Assembly (NCBI GenBank): GCA_016220125.1
Contig: JACRIF010000024.1
Span: forward strand, 1 to 6,416
Direction: 5' to 3'
Source of the DNA: Candidatus Peregrinibacteria bacterium
GTDB taxonomy: Bacteria > Patescibacteriota > Gracilibacteria > UM-FILTER-43-11
DNA length: 6,416 bases
Shown in pieces: positions 1-5,990 of the stretch (position 1 is the stretch's first letter; each line of letters starts with the position of its first letter). A program made the translations under genes and the position numbers. Below the pieces are notes generated by a model. That model was not told the DNA's origin. It saw only the letters and a list, made by a program, of their open reading frames with translations, and did no database searches.

Positions 1-1
1 G

Positions 2-967
2 AGGCTCTTCTTCGTCGACAACGTCGATCCGGACTGGGTGGCTCCGCTGCTGGCCATGGTCGACTTCAAAAAAACCCTGTTCATCGTGGTCTCAAAATCG
101 GGCGGGACCACGGAGCCCATGGCGCTGTACAGTGTGGTCCGGAAAAAATTGGGCAACGACTTCAGGAAACACCTGGTGTTTGTGACCGACCCCAAGGAGG
201 GTTTGTTGAGGAAGTTGGGCGAAAGGGAAAAAATCACGATGTTCGACATCCCCACCAAGGTCGGTGGACGCTTTTCGGTGCTCACGGCGGCGTCGATGCT
301 TCCCGCAAGGCTGGCGGGCATCGATATCGCAAAAATCATGTTCGGGGCAAGAAAGATGCGGGAGATGATCCAGGAGACTAAATTGGAAAAGAATCCCGCG
401 TTGCTCCTCGCATGCCTTCAATTCCTGCTCGACACAAAAAAGGCGAAGCCGATGACGGTGATCATGCCCTATTCCAACCTGCTTTTCCGGACGGCGGACT
501 GGTACCGGCAATTGTTGGCCGAAAGCATCGGGAAAAATCCAAAAACCGGTCCCACCCCCATCAACGCCTTGGGCACCACGGACCAGCATTCCCAGCTCCA
601 GCTGTACAACGAGGGGCCTGCGAACAAATGGTTCGTCTTCCTGAAGGTGGCGAAGCATGCAAGCGAATTGAAATTGGGTTCCAATCTTCCTGACGAGATC
701 GGCTTTCTGAATGGACTGGGCATGGAGGCCATTTTAAACGCATCGCTTGAGGGGACCGCCGAGGCCTTGGCTAAAAACGGAAAACCAAACATAACCCTGG
801 CTTTGGAAAAAATCGACGAAATGGAAGTCGGGGCCCTCATGATGCTGATGGAGTTCCAAGTCGCCCTGCTGGGGTTGCTCTACAAAGTCGACGCTTTCGA
901 CCAGCCAGGCGTGGAGCAAAGCAAAAAAATCACCAAGCAAATCCTTTCCGGAAAACGGATATCCTAA
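2..967 (+). CDS. pgi: Glucose-6-phosphate isomerase, 3' part (5' end outside window)
   Basis: This gene encodes the cytoplasmic enzyme that interconverts glucose 6-phosphate and fructose 6-phosphate. The frame is open from base 2, so 321 C-terminal residues are visible and the true start lies upstream; the GTG at 38 is an internal valine codon. Seen in the sequence: the sugar-phosphate-binding loop SKSGGTTEP (92-118) of the first SIS domain, the family signature core VGGRFS (260-277), AESIGKN with the likely catalytic Glu (codon 521-523), GTTDQHSQ with the active-site His (587-589), and the C-terminal signature GLLYKVDAFDQPGVEQSK (872-925) ending in the conserved Lys. All key catalytic positions in the visible part are present, so the enzyme should be functional. 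It ends in TAA only 8 bases before the first pseudopilin gene, so co-transcription is likely although the functions are unrelated. Confidence 0.96.
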   Translation, partial: RLFFVDNVDPDWVAPLLAMVDFKKTLFIVVSKSGGTTEPMALYSVVRKKLGNDFRKHLVFVTDPKEGLLRKLGEREKITMFDIPTKVGGRFSVLTAASMLPARLAGIDIAKIMFGARKMREMIQETKLEKNPALLLACLQFLLDTKKAKPMTVIMPYSNLLFRTADWYRQLLAESIGKNPKTGPTPINALGTTDQHSQLQLYNEGPANKWFVFLKVAKHASELKLGSNLPDEIGFLNGLGMEAILNASLEGTAEALAKNGKPNITLALEKIDEMEVGALMMLMEFQVALLGLLYKVDAFDQPGVEQSKKITKQILSGKRIS

Positions 968-975
968 TCCATCCA

Positions 976-1659
976 ATGCTCCATTGCCATCAGCCCAATC
1001 ATCGAAAGAGCGTGAGCGTGCTCAACCAAAGGGGGTTTACCATCGCCGAGATGATCCTTGTGATGGGGGTGATGGCCATTTTGGCGGTGATCGGAGGCCA
1101 AACTTATTTCAGGGAACGGGATCGTTTCGAGTTCAACAACGCCCTGATCAAAACCCTCCAGCTGATCAAAACCGTTCGAACCTATGCCGTGACCAGCGCA
1201 CCCATTTTCGATGAGGCCACGCAAAAAAACGTGATTCCGGTGGAGGGCTACGGAATTCATTTCAAACTGGATAAAAATCGCGGGGCATCGGAAATCACCC
1301 TGTTCGCGAATACAGGTGCGGACAATGAAAAATTTGAGCCTGCGCGGGACAAAATCCTGGAAACCTACGTCCTGCCGAAGCAAATCGATTTTAGGCATTT
1401 CTGGTTCAACGGGGTGGAGCAATGGCAAAATGTGCCGGTGGATGAGCGCGGACCCACGGCCAAGGAGGCGGTGCTCATTTTCAAGCCCCCCTTGGGCGAG
1501 ATGACGATCGGCGACAACGCATCGCAATCCTTGATGGAATTGGGGCTTCAGTTCAAAAATCCATCCGCAGACTCCACGGGTCCCAAGAAATGCCAAAAAA
1601 TAATCATTGATCAAGTCAAACGGTTCCCCGAGTTAACCTATGGACCCACATGCAATTAA
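976..1659 (+). CDS. FimT/GspH-like minor pseudopilin
   Basis: The 227-residue protein has a type III (prepilin) signal: a basic 20-residue leader ending in NQRG, then FTIAEMILVMGVMAILAVIGG. Cleavage and N-methylation are predicted at G20/F21, with the conserved Glu at +5 (E25) and a hydrophobic helix of about 20 residues. The helix is followed by a charged stretch and TVRTYAVTS, then EGYGIHF (about 91-97). That arrangement is typical of the GspH/FimT group, minor subunits that help initiate and cap type II secretion pseudopili or type IV pili in the inner membrane and periplasm. First position in an H-I-J-K gene order supports the assignment. Start choice: ATG 976 gives a 20-residue leader matching the PilW-like gene downstream. 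GTG 1012 or GTG 1018, the latter with AAAGAG about 7 bases upstream, would give shorter but still workable leaders. No good Shine-Dalgarno precedes ATG 976. GspG-like is the main alternative. Confidence 0.88.
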   Translation: MLHCHQPNHRKSVSVLNQRGFTIAEMILVMGVMAILAVIGGQTYFRERDRFEFNNALIKTLQLIKTVRTYAVTSAPIFDEATQKNVIPVEGYGIHFKLDKNRGASEITLFANTGADNEKFEPARDKILETYVLPKQIDFRHFWFNGVEQWQNVPVDERGPTAKEAVLIFKPPLGEMTIGDNASQSLMELGLQFKNPSADSTGPKKCQKIIIDQVKRFPELTYGPTCN

Positions 1660-2492
1660 GCCTGTTTGGAAATCATAGGAAAGGCGAAACGATTCTGGAA
1701 ACGGTCATTGCGATGGGAATTTTGGCGGTCGGCATTTCCTTGGCCAGCACGATCGTGGGATCCTCCCTGCGCAGCATCAACGCCTCCAAAAATCGGATCA
1801 TCGCGATCAGCATCGCGCGCGAGGGGCTTGAGGCCATTCGCAACATCCGCGACACCAACTGGCTGAAGTTCAACAGCACCAAACGTGAATGCTGGAACCA
1901 CATGCCCGTGGCGGGGATGGATACCTGCGTGAATGCGAACAGTCCCATTCCCCCCGGGGAATACATCGTTTACAAGCAAACGCTGACGGATCCGATCGAC
2001 CCAACGGTGGTGATTGGCTGGAAGTGGAGGTTGGAGGATATCAAGGTGCCGAATGAATTCGATACCCCTCCGCCGGGCCCCGGCCCTGGCGCGAAGGCCA
2101 CCTACTACAACAGAACCGACCGGAAAACCTACACCTGGAACGGAACGGCTTGGGTGGACCTGACCCAACTGTATCTGGTGGATGCCGATCCCGTGGTTGA
2201 TTCCGACAACGACCACAACTACACCAACGATCCGGACGCGTACAACCATGCCCTGGTGGAGGAGGACAATGCATTCGGGAAGGATTTTGCCCGAAAATCC
2301 GTGTTCAGGCGCAGTGTGGTCATCGACTACATGGACAACGATGGCAATCCGCCCGTGGGAGCGGATTTGACCCCTTACAACCGCATGCGGATTCGTTCAA
2401 AGGTGGTGTGGCAGGAGGGAAAATTTGAATTCAAAACCGATCTCGCCACAACGCTCACCGACTACCAGGGTCGGGAAAATTTGAGCAACTAA
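1650..2492 (+). CDS. PilV/GspI-like minor pseudopilin
   Basis: The 280-residue protein starts with a short basic leader ending NHRKG, then ETILETVIAMGILAVGISLA. Prepilin peptidase should cut at G12/E13. The conserved +5 Glu is present (E17), but the +1 residue is Glu rather than the usual Phe or Met. After the membrane helix comes ISIAREGLEAIRNIRDTNW, strongly reminiscent of PilV/GspI proteins, and the C-terminus has a strand pattern MRIRSKVVWQEGKFEFKTDL followed by TTLTDYQGR, also PilV-like. In between lie a Pro-Gly linker PPPGPGPG (140-147), a YYN..T..Y.WNGTAWV motif (about 151-169) and an Asp-rich stretch DSDNDHNYTND that might bind a cation. ATG 1650 is the only reasonable start. It overlaps the end of the preceding gene by 10 bases, which points to translational coupling. 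The likely role is a tip or initiation subunit together with its neighbours. Confidence 0.87.
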   Translation: MQLSLFGNHRKGETILETVIAMGILAVGISLASTIVGSSLRSINASKNRIIAISIAREGLEAIRNIRDTNWLKFNSTKRECWNHMPVAGMDTCVNANSPIPPGEYIVYKQTLTDPIDPTVVIGWKWRLEDIKVPNEFDTPPPGPGPGAKATYYNRTDRKTYTWNGTAWVDLTQLYLVDADPVVDSDNDHNYTNDPDAYNHALVEEDNAFGKDFARKSVFRRSVVIDYMDNDGNPPVGADLTPYNRMRIRSKVVWQEGKFEFKTDLATTLTDYQGRENLSN

Positions 2493-2519
2493 GAGAGTCG
2501 CTTTCTTGTAACCGTCTCA

Positions 2520-5471
2520 ATGGCCAATCACTCTGCAAAAAATCATCGCAAAACTTGTGGGCATCCCGGCAAAAGGGGGTTCACACTGGCCGAAATGCTG
2601 ATCGCCACGGTCATTTTGATGATTTTGATCGGAACCGCGGCCGCGACCTCCGCGAATTTTTTCAACTCGATTCGCAACATTCAGGCCGCCAACGTGGTGT
2701 ACGGGGAGGCCGACTTCACCATGGAGCGGATCATGAAGGAGATTCGCAGCGGGACCGTGGATTACGAGGAGTACTACAATCAATCGGCCAACTTTTTCGG
2801 AACCGAAACCAACGAGACCTACGGACAAAACTATTGCCAATACAGCCGTCAGTTCTACGGACCGGGCCCGGATGGAAAATTTGGGACGTTCGACGACGAA
2901 AGCACCGGAGTCCGCAGGGCGGATGCGGCGCCTATTTCGACCCCCATCCAAAATAAATTGTACCTGATCGACGCGAGCGGGACTCGCCGGACCTACTTCC
3001 AAAGGGTGGAGGTGACCAAAACCGACGCGAACGGGAAGACCGTGACCATTGGAAAAGTCGGCATGTTGAAATTGGTTGGGCAGGATTACGGCATCAACCA
3101 TCGAAAATGGAACCCCAGCAACAACCGTTTGTGCCGCGACACCGGAGAGGGCGACGGGCTGGTGGATTCCTGGATTTGCGATGCGGGATTCAAGTGCGCG
3201 AAAACGACTTTGAATATCGTGGACCCGGTGGATGGGCATATTTGCAATGAGGAGCTGTACACCCCAATCGATTCCCCGGGCGCGCTGGACAACGTGAATC
3301 CGAACCTGGATCCCGCGGGGAATGCGGGGAAGAGCAGCTTCGTCGACATCACTCCCGACACCATCGACGTGGTGAGCTTGGAATTCATCATCACCCCTCC
3401 CGACGACCCGCGAAAAGCCTACAACGAAAATGAAGTCCAGTTGCAACCGAACGTGTCCGTCAAAATTGTCGCCAGGGCGGCTCCGGAAATCGCAGCCACC
3501 TTCAGGGGAAACACGCCCAGCATCGTGCTCAATTCAACGGTCTCGGCTCGAACGACCAAGGAAATCATCACCGAATGCAATTTGCAGGAATGCATCGATG
3601 GCGACAAGAAACCGTGCGCCAAGAACACCGGCCTGCTGGCCGGGGCGGAGCAAACCTGCTCGCAGGGAATCTGGCCCGGATGCTCGGAGACGTACTACCT
3701 CGGGGTGGCCCAGCAAAACGCAAAAGCATTGGGGTTGAGCCCCAGCGGTTTGGATGTCCAGCTCAACGACGCGAGCTTCTATGAATCCACCGGCAGCGAA
3801 AATGGGTCTTGTTTGGATGATGCGTGCAAAACACGCCGTTGCGGCGACGGAGTGGACAACGACGTGAATGGCAAAACGGACACCCAGGACCCGGCCTGCC
3901 TCAACTACCTCTGCAACAACGGATATCTGGACCCGGGGGAGGAATGCATCGATGTCGGCGGCATTTGCTTCAGTCGGCAAAAGCAAACCGAGTCCCCGAA
4001 CTTCTGTTCGGATGGTTACGACAACGACTGCAGCTACCGCTTTGATCTGAAGGACGATCCAAATTGGTGGAGCAATCTCAGTGTCGACGATCAAAACAGG
4101 ATTCTGGCGGAGGGCTTGAACCAGAACAGTCCGGTGAACGAATTGAATATCGCGCTGGGGCTCGGGGCGGACGAGTACGACAAAAATTGCATCAATGACC
4201 TCTTCTGCGTCAATGGGGTCCAGGACCCGTTGCTGTTGAATCCCAGCAGCCCGAACAAATTCGGCCCGAAATTCTACGAGACCCCCAACTACCTGTTCAA
4301 CAAACCCCAATCCGACGACTTGAGCGAAAAATGCGTCGATGTGGGCGGCTTGTGCGACCGGGCGACCGATGGAAAACACAAGGAGGTCGCCAAGGAATAC
4401 GACCCCCTCAGCTCGGATCCCATGCTCAGTTCGGGAGAACTTTGCTACGATGGGCTGGACAACGATTGCGACTACGTTTCCCTGTCCAATCCCAACCCCA
4501 TCTCCGACCCGAACAGCAAGGGCGCGGATGAATTCGACAGCGACTGCAAGGCCGCGATCTGCGGAAATGGCTTCCTGAACAAGGATCTGGCCGACCTCAA
4601 TCTAAGTGGCGCCACCGGTTATTTCTACAATTATTTGGTCGATTACAAAGGGGTGTTGCTGGATCAGGCGACCTCGCTCGATGAAACCTGTCAAAACGTG
4701 GGAGGGCTGTGTGGCGGGGAAACGTCCGAGGACACCGCATTGCTGTGCTTCGACAACATCGACAACAACTGCAATGGAAAATTCGATGGCGACCAAGGCG
4801 CCGACAGCGATCCCAGCTGTTGCCAGGACATGGATAGCGACACCTACTCGCCTTTCACCACCATGTGTTCTCCGTTGAAAATCGGGGATGTGGGCTCCTA
4901 TGATCCCGGCCACAACCCGGCCTACGGAACCGTGGATTGCAACGATTCGGATGCCGCCATCAAACCTGGGGCAACGGAAATTTGCGATGATGCGTTTTAC
5001 CCGGGAAGCCCAACAAGCCCGGTGGACAACAACTGCAGCGGCGCCAACAAAATGGCAACCTCAGGCGAAACGCGTTGGGACCATGAGGATCCAAGTTGTT
5101 GTGTCGACACCGATGCGGATGGGTTCGGCATCCCCACCGCCAATTTGTATAAATTGCAGGGGTCGCCCGAATGCGCGGCCACCCCGACCCAGATCGACCA
5201 GGAGAGAACTCCCTACGATTGCAATGATTCGAATGCGGGTGAGAACCCCAATATTGTCGAAAACACCGTGGCGCTTTGCAAGGATGGATTCAACAACAGT
5301 TGCCGATTCGTCGGTGGAATTTTCCCTGGCCAGGATCGGAAGGACCATCTGGACATGTACGCCACGGGATCTGACAGCGCAACGGCCAAGGCTTCGCTCA
5401 AGAACGCCTTCGACACCCTGAAATTCAACCCGGATTGCTGCCAAGTGACCCAAAATGTCAGGTTCCCCTGA
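2520..5471 (+). CDS. PilW/GspJ-like pseudopilin fused to Cys-rich MopE-like repeats
   Basis: This 983-residue protein is several times longer than ordinary PilW/GspJ. The leader ends GKRG; cleavage is predicted at G20/F21 with Glu at +5 (E25), followed by one membrane helix and a coil ending MERIMKEIRSG, a PilW/GspJ hallmark. The pilin core has GPDGKFGTFDDE (116-127, possible cation loop) and ends near 347 with SIVLNSTVSART. The extension follows: a Cys module C.DG...C....G..QTCSQG.WPGC (353-388), a degenerate DGVDND motif (C441-D454), three modules with C.NG, C..VGG.C and DG.DNDC-type signatures (465-768), then MopE-like units with D.D.DG/S and DCNDSD..PG..EICDD (from 767). These motifs resemble Pfam-type MopE putative metal-binding repeats. 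The extension should be exported and disulfide-bonded, probably displayed at the pilus tip; adhesion is inferred. The frame meets UGA at 5469 but stays open to 5978. There is no other in-frame start and no evident Shine-Dalgarno. Confidence 0.88.
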   Translation: MANHSAKNHRKTCGHPGKRGFTLAEMLIATVILMILIGTAAATSANFFNSIRNIQAANVVYGEADFTMERIMKEIRSGTVDYEEYYNQSANFFGTETNETYGQNYCQYSRQFYGPGPDGKFGTFDDESTGVRRADAAPISTPIQNKLYLIDASGTRRTYFQRVEVTKTDANGKTVTIGKVGMLKLVGQDYGINHRKWNPSNNRLCRDTGEGDGLVDSWICDAGFKCAKTTLNIVDPVDGHICNEELYTPIDSPGALDNVNPNLDPAGNAGKSSFVDITPDTIDVVSLEFIITPPDDPRKAYNENEVQLQPNVSVKIVARAAPEIAATFRGNTPSIVLNSTVSARTTKEIITECNLQECIDGDKKPCAKNTGLLAGAEQTCSQGIWPGCSETYYLGVAQQNAKALGLSPSGLDVQLNDASFYESTGSENGSCLDDACKTRRCGDGVDNDVNGKTDTQDPACLNYLCNNGYLDPGEECIDVGGICFSRQKQTESPNFCSDGYDNDCSYRFDLKDDPNWWSNLSVDDQNRILAEGLNQNSPVNELNIALGLGADEYDKNCINDLFCVNGVQDPLLLNPSSPNKFGPKFYETPNYLFNKPQSDDLSEKCVDVGGLCDRATDGKHKEVAKEYDPLSSDPMLSSGELCYDGLDNDCDYVSLSNPNPISDPNSKGADEFDSDCKAAICGNGFLNKDLADLNLSGATGYFYNYLVDYKGVLLDQATSLDETCQNVGGLCGGETSEDTALLCFDNIDNNCNGKFDGDQGADSDPSCCQDMDSDTYSPFTTMCSPLKIGDVGSYDPGHNPAYGTVDCNDSDAAIKPGATEICDDAFYPGSPTSPVDNNCSGANKMATSGETRWDHEDPSCCVDTDADGFGIPTANLYKLQGSPECAATPTQIDQERTPYDCNDSNAGENPNIVENTVALCKDGFNNSCRFVGGIFPGQDRKDHLDMYATGSDSATAKASLKNAFDTLKFNPDCCQVTQNVRFP
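3912..4823 (+). repeat. Three tandem Cys-rich protein modules (protein-level repeat)
   Basis: Residues 465-562, 563-680 and 681-768 of the PilW-like protein repeat the same order of elements. These are C.NG (CNNG, CVNG, CGNG), an acidic Cys followed by VGG and Cys (ECIDVGGIC, KCVDVGGLC, TCQNVGGLC), a DNDC-type loop (CSDGYDNDC, CYDGLDNDC, CFDNIDNNC) and a closing GAD..D..C (GADEYDKNC, GADEFDSDC, GADSDPSCC). The spacing between elements varies widely through inserted loops. The first two elements resemble the C.NG.LDPGEEC disulfide repeats of bacterial surface proteins, and the DNDC loop resembles MopE metal-binding motifs. The repetition is seen at protein level; DNA identity between units is low. 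Confidence 0.8.
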
Positions 5472-5541
5472 ATGGAAATCTGCGATGACACCAACAGCCT
5501 TCTGGCAGGCAGCGCCATCGGAAGCGATGAGAATTGCAATG
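4815..5541 (+). repeat. MopE-like putative metal-binding units
   Basis: Three successive units start with a (D/N)P.CC pair, at residues 767-768, 860-861 and 973-974. Unit one has DMDSDTYSP, DCNDSDAAIKPGATEICDD and VDNNCSG. Unit two has DTDADGFG, DCNDSN, NPNIVENTVALC and a degenerate DGFNNSC. Unit three goes straight from CCQ to NVRFP-UGA-MEICDD and DENCNG, lacking the D.D.DG and DCNDSD elements. The order D.D.DGYG - DCND.D - PGA.EICD - DNDCDG is the known layout of MopE-like motifs, implicated in metal (copper or calcium) binding. Binding here is inferred from motif similarity alone. Confidence 0.75.
5469..5471 (+). other. In-frame UGA codon interrupting the MopE-like repeat region
   Basis: The UGA is flanked by NVRFP upstream and MEICDD downstream, in one frame. 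The same motif occurs intact earlier in the protein as IKPGATEICDD (814-824). Reading UGA as an amino acid gives one 1152-residue protein ending at TAA 5976-5978. The four other complete genes or reading frames in the window end with TAA, and none uses UGA. Glycine at the site (as in genetic code 25) would give PGMEICDD, close to the repeat consensus. However, this is the only in-frame UGA in roughly 1,900 codons here, so genome-wide reassignment is not demonstrated. A nonsense mutation, readthrough, UGA-AUG reinitiation or an assembly error also fit. Confidence 0.75.
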
Positions 5542-5978
5542 GGCTCGAGGGAATGGATGACCATTATTGCGTGAAACAAAGTGGCCTCAGCTTCCACGAC
5601 AGCCTGACCCGGGCGGATTACTACAGCCCTGCCTCGGACGCGCACCTGGACACGGCGACCGCCATCATTTCCGTGGTGCCCCCGGACATCGACCCCCCGG
5701 TTCAAGTGGCTTTGAGCAACTTGATCCCAAGGGATGCGGCCTGCGCCGCCATCACCTCGGTCAACCTCACCGCCGACATCACGGAGCCGGTGGGAACCAG
5801 CATTGCCTTTGAGGCCTCGAATGACGGGGGCACGACGTGGGAGCCAATCACCCGTGGGGCAGTCCACAATTTCGGCAGTGCGGGAAGCGGGCTCAAGTGG
5901 AAGGCCTCGCTCACCAGCAACGGAGTTTCAACCTCTCCGACCATTCATTCCATTGATCTGACGTGGACCTGCGGCTAA
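5472..5978 (+). CDS. In-frame continuation: last MopE-like motif and C-terminal beta-rich domain
   Basis: These 168 residues start with ATG directly after the UGA and are in the same frame as the PilW-like gene. They open with MEICDD and continue to GSDENCNGLEG, the second half of a MopE-like motif (ICDD...D.NCNG). The rest, from about residue 75 of this piece, looks like a beta-sandwich: NLTADITEPVGTSIAFEASN, then DGGTTWEPI, then GLKWKASLTSNG and TSPTIHSIDLTWTCG. The alternating hydrophobic strands and S.DGG..W pattern recall domains common in bacterial surface proteins. It has no signal peptide, prepilin leader or Shine-Dalgarno of its own, so an independent cytoplasmic gene is unlikely. 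It is best seen as the C-terminal domain of the preceding protein, reached by decoding UGA or separated by a recent lesion. Reinitiation at the adjacent ATG is possible but would leave the product unexported. Confidence 0.8.
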   Translation: MEICDDTNSLLAGSAIGSDENCNGLEGMDDHYCVKQSGLSFHDSLTRADYYSPASDAHLDTATAIISVVPPDIDPPVQVALSNLIPRDAACAAITSVNLTADITEPVGTSIAFEASNDGGTTWEPITRGAVHNFGSAGSGLKWKASLTSNGVSTSPTIHSIDLTWTCG

Positions 5979-5990
5979 CCCGATTCTACG

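Noticed and set aside
38..967. GTG 38 as the start of the isomerase
   Set aside because: The frame is open upstream to the window edge and the conserved PGI fold needs far more N-terminal sequence, so the gene is simply cut by the window.
1677..1694. AGGAAAGG as a ribosome binding site for the PilV-like gene
   Set aside because: The only codon at suitable spacing is ATT. Starting there would remove the basic leader and cleavage Gly, so the match is coincidental coding sequence (RKG).
2493..2519. Possible terminator or promoter in the 27-base gap before the PilW-like gene
   Set aside because: Only a 4-base GAGA/TCTC pairing and no U-run is present; there is no -10/-35 pair that I can support.
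2517..3446. Long antisense open frame (309 codons) opposite the PilW-like core
   Set aside because: The product is rich in Val, Arg, His and Gly with no recognisable motif, and the sense strand has clear pilin signatures. The frame is a by-product of G+C-rich codon bias.
3534..4379. Antisense open frame (281 codons) opposite the Cys-rich modules
   Set aside because: It mirrors the repetitive Asp/Asn/Cys codons of the sense protein. It shows no independent gene features or ribosome site.
5469..5530. Selenocysteine insertion at the UGA
   Set aside because: No convincing SECIS-like hairpin is visible just downstream, and the position is not a redox-type cysteine site in the repeat.
5061..5867. 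Antisense open frame (268 codons) spanning the UGA region
   Set aside because: The sense strand carries conserved MopE-like motifs on both sides; the antisense product has no recognisable domain.
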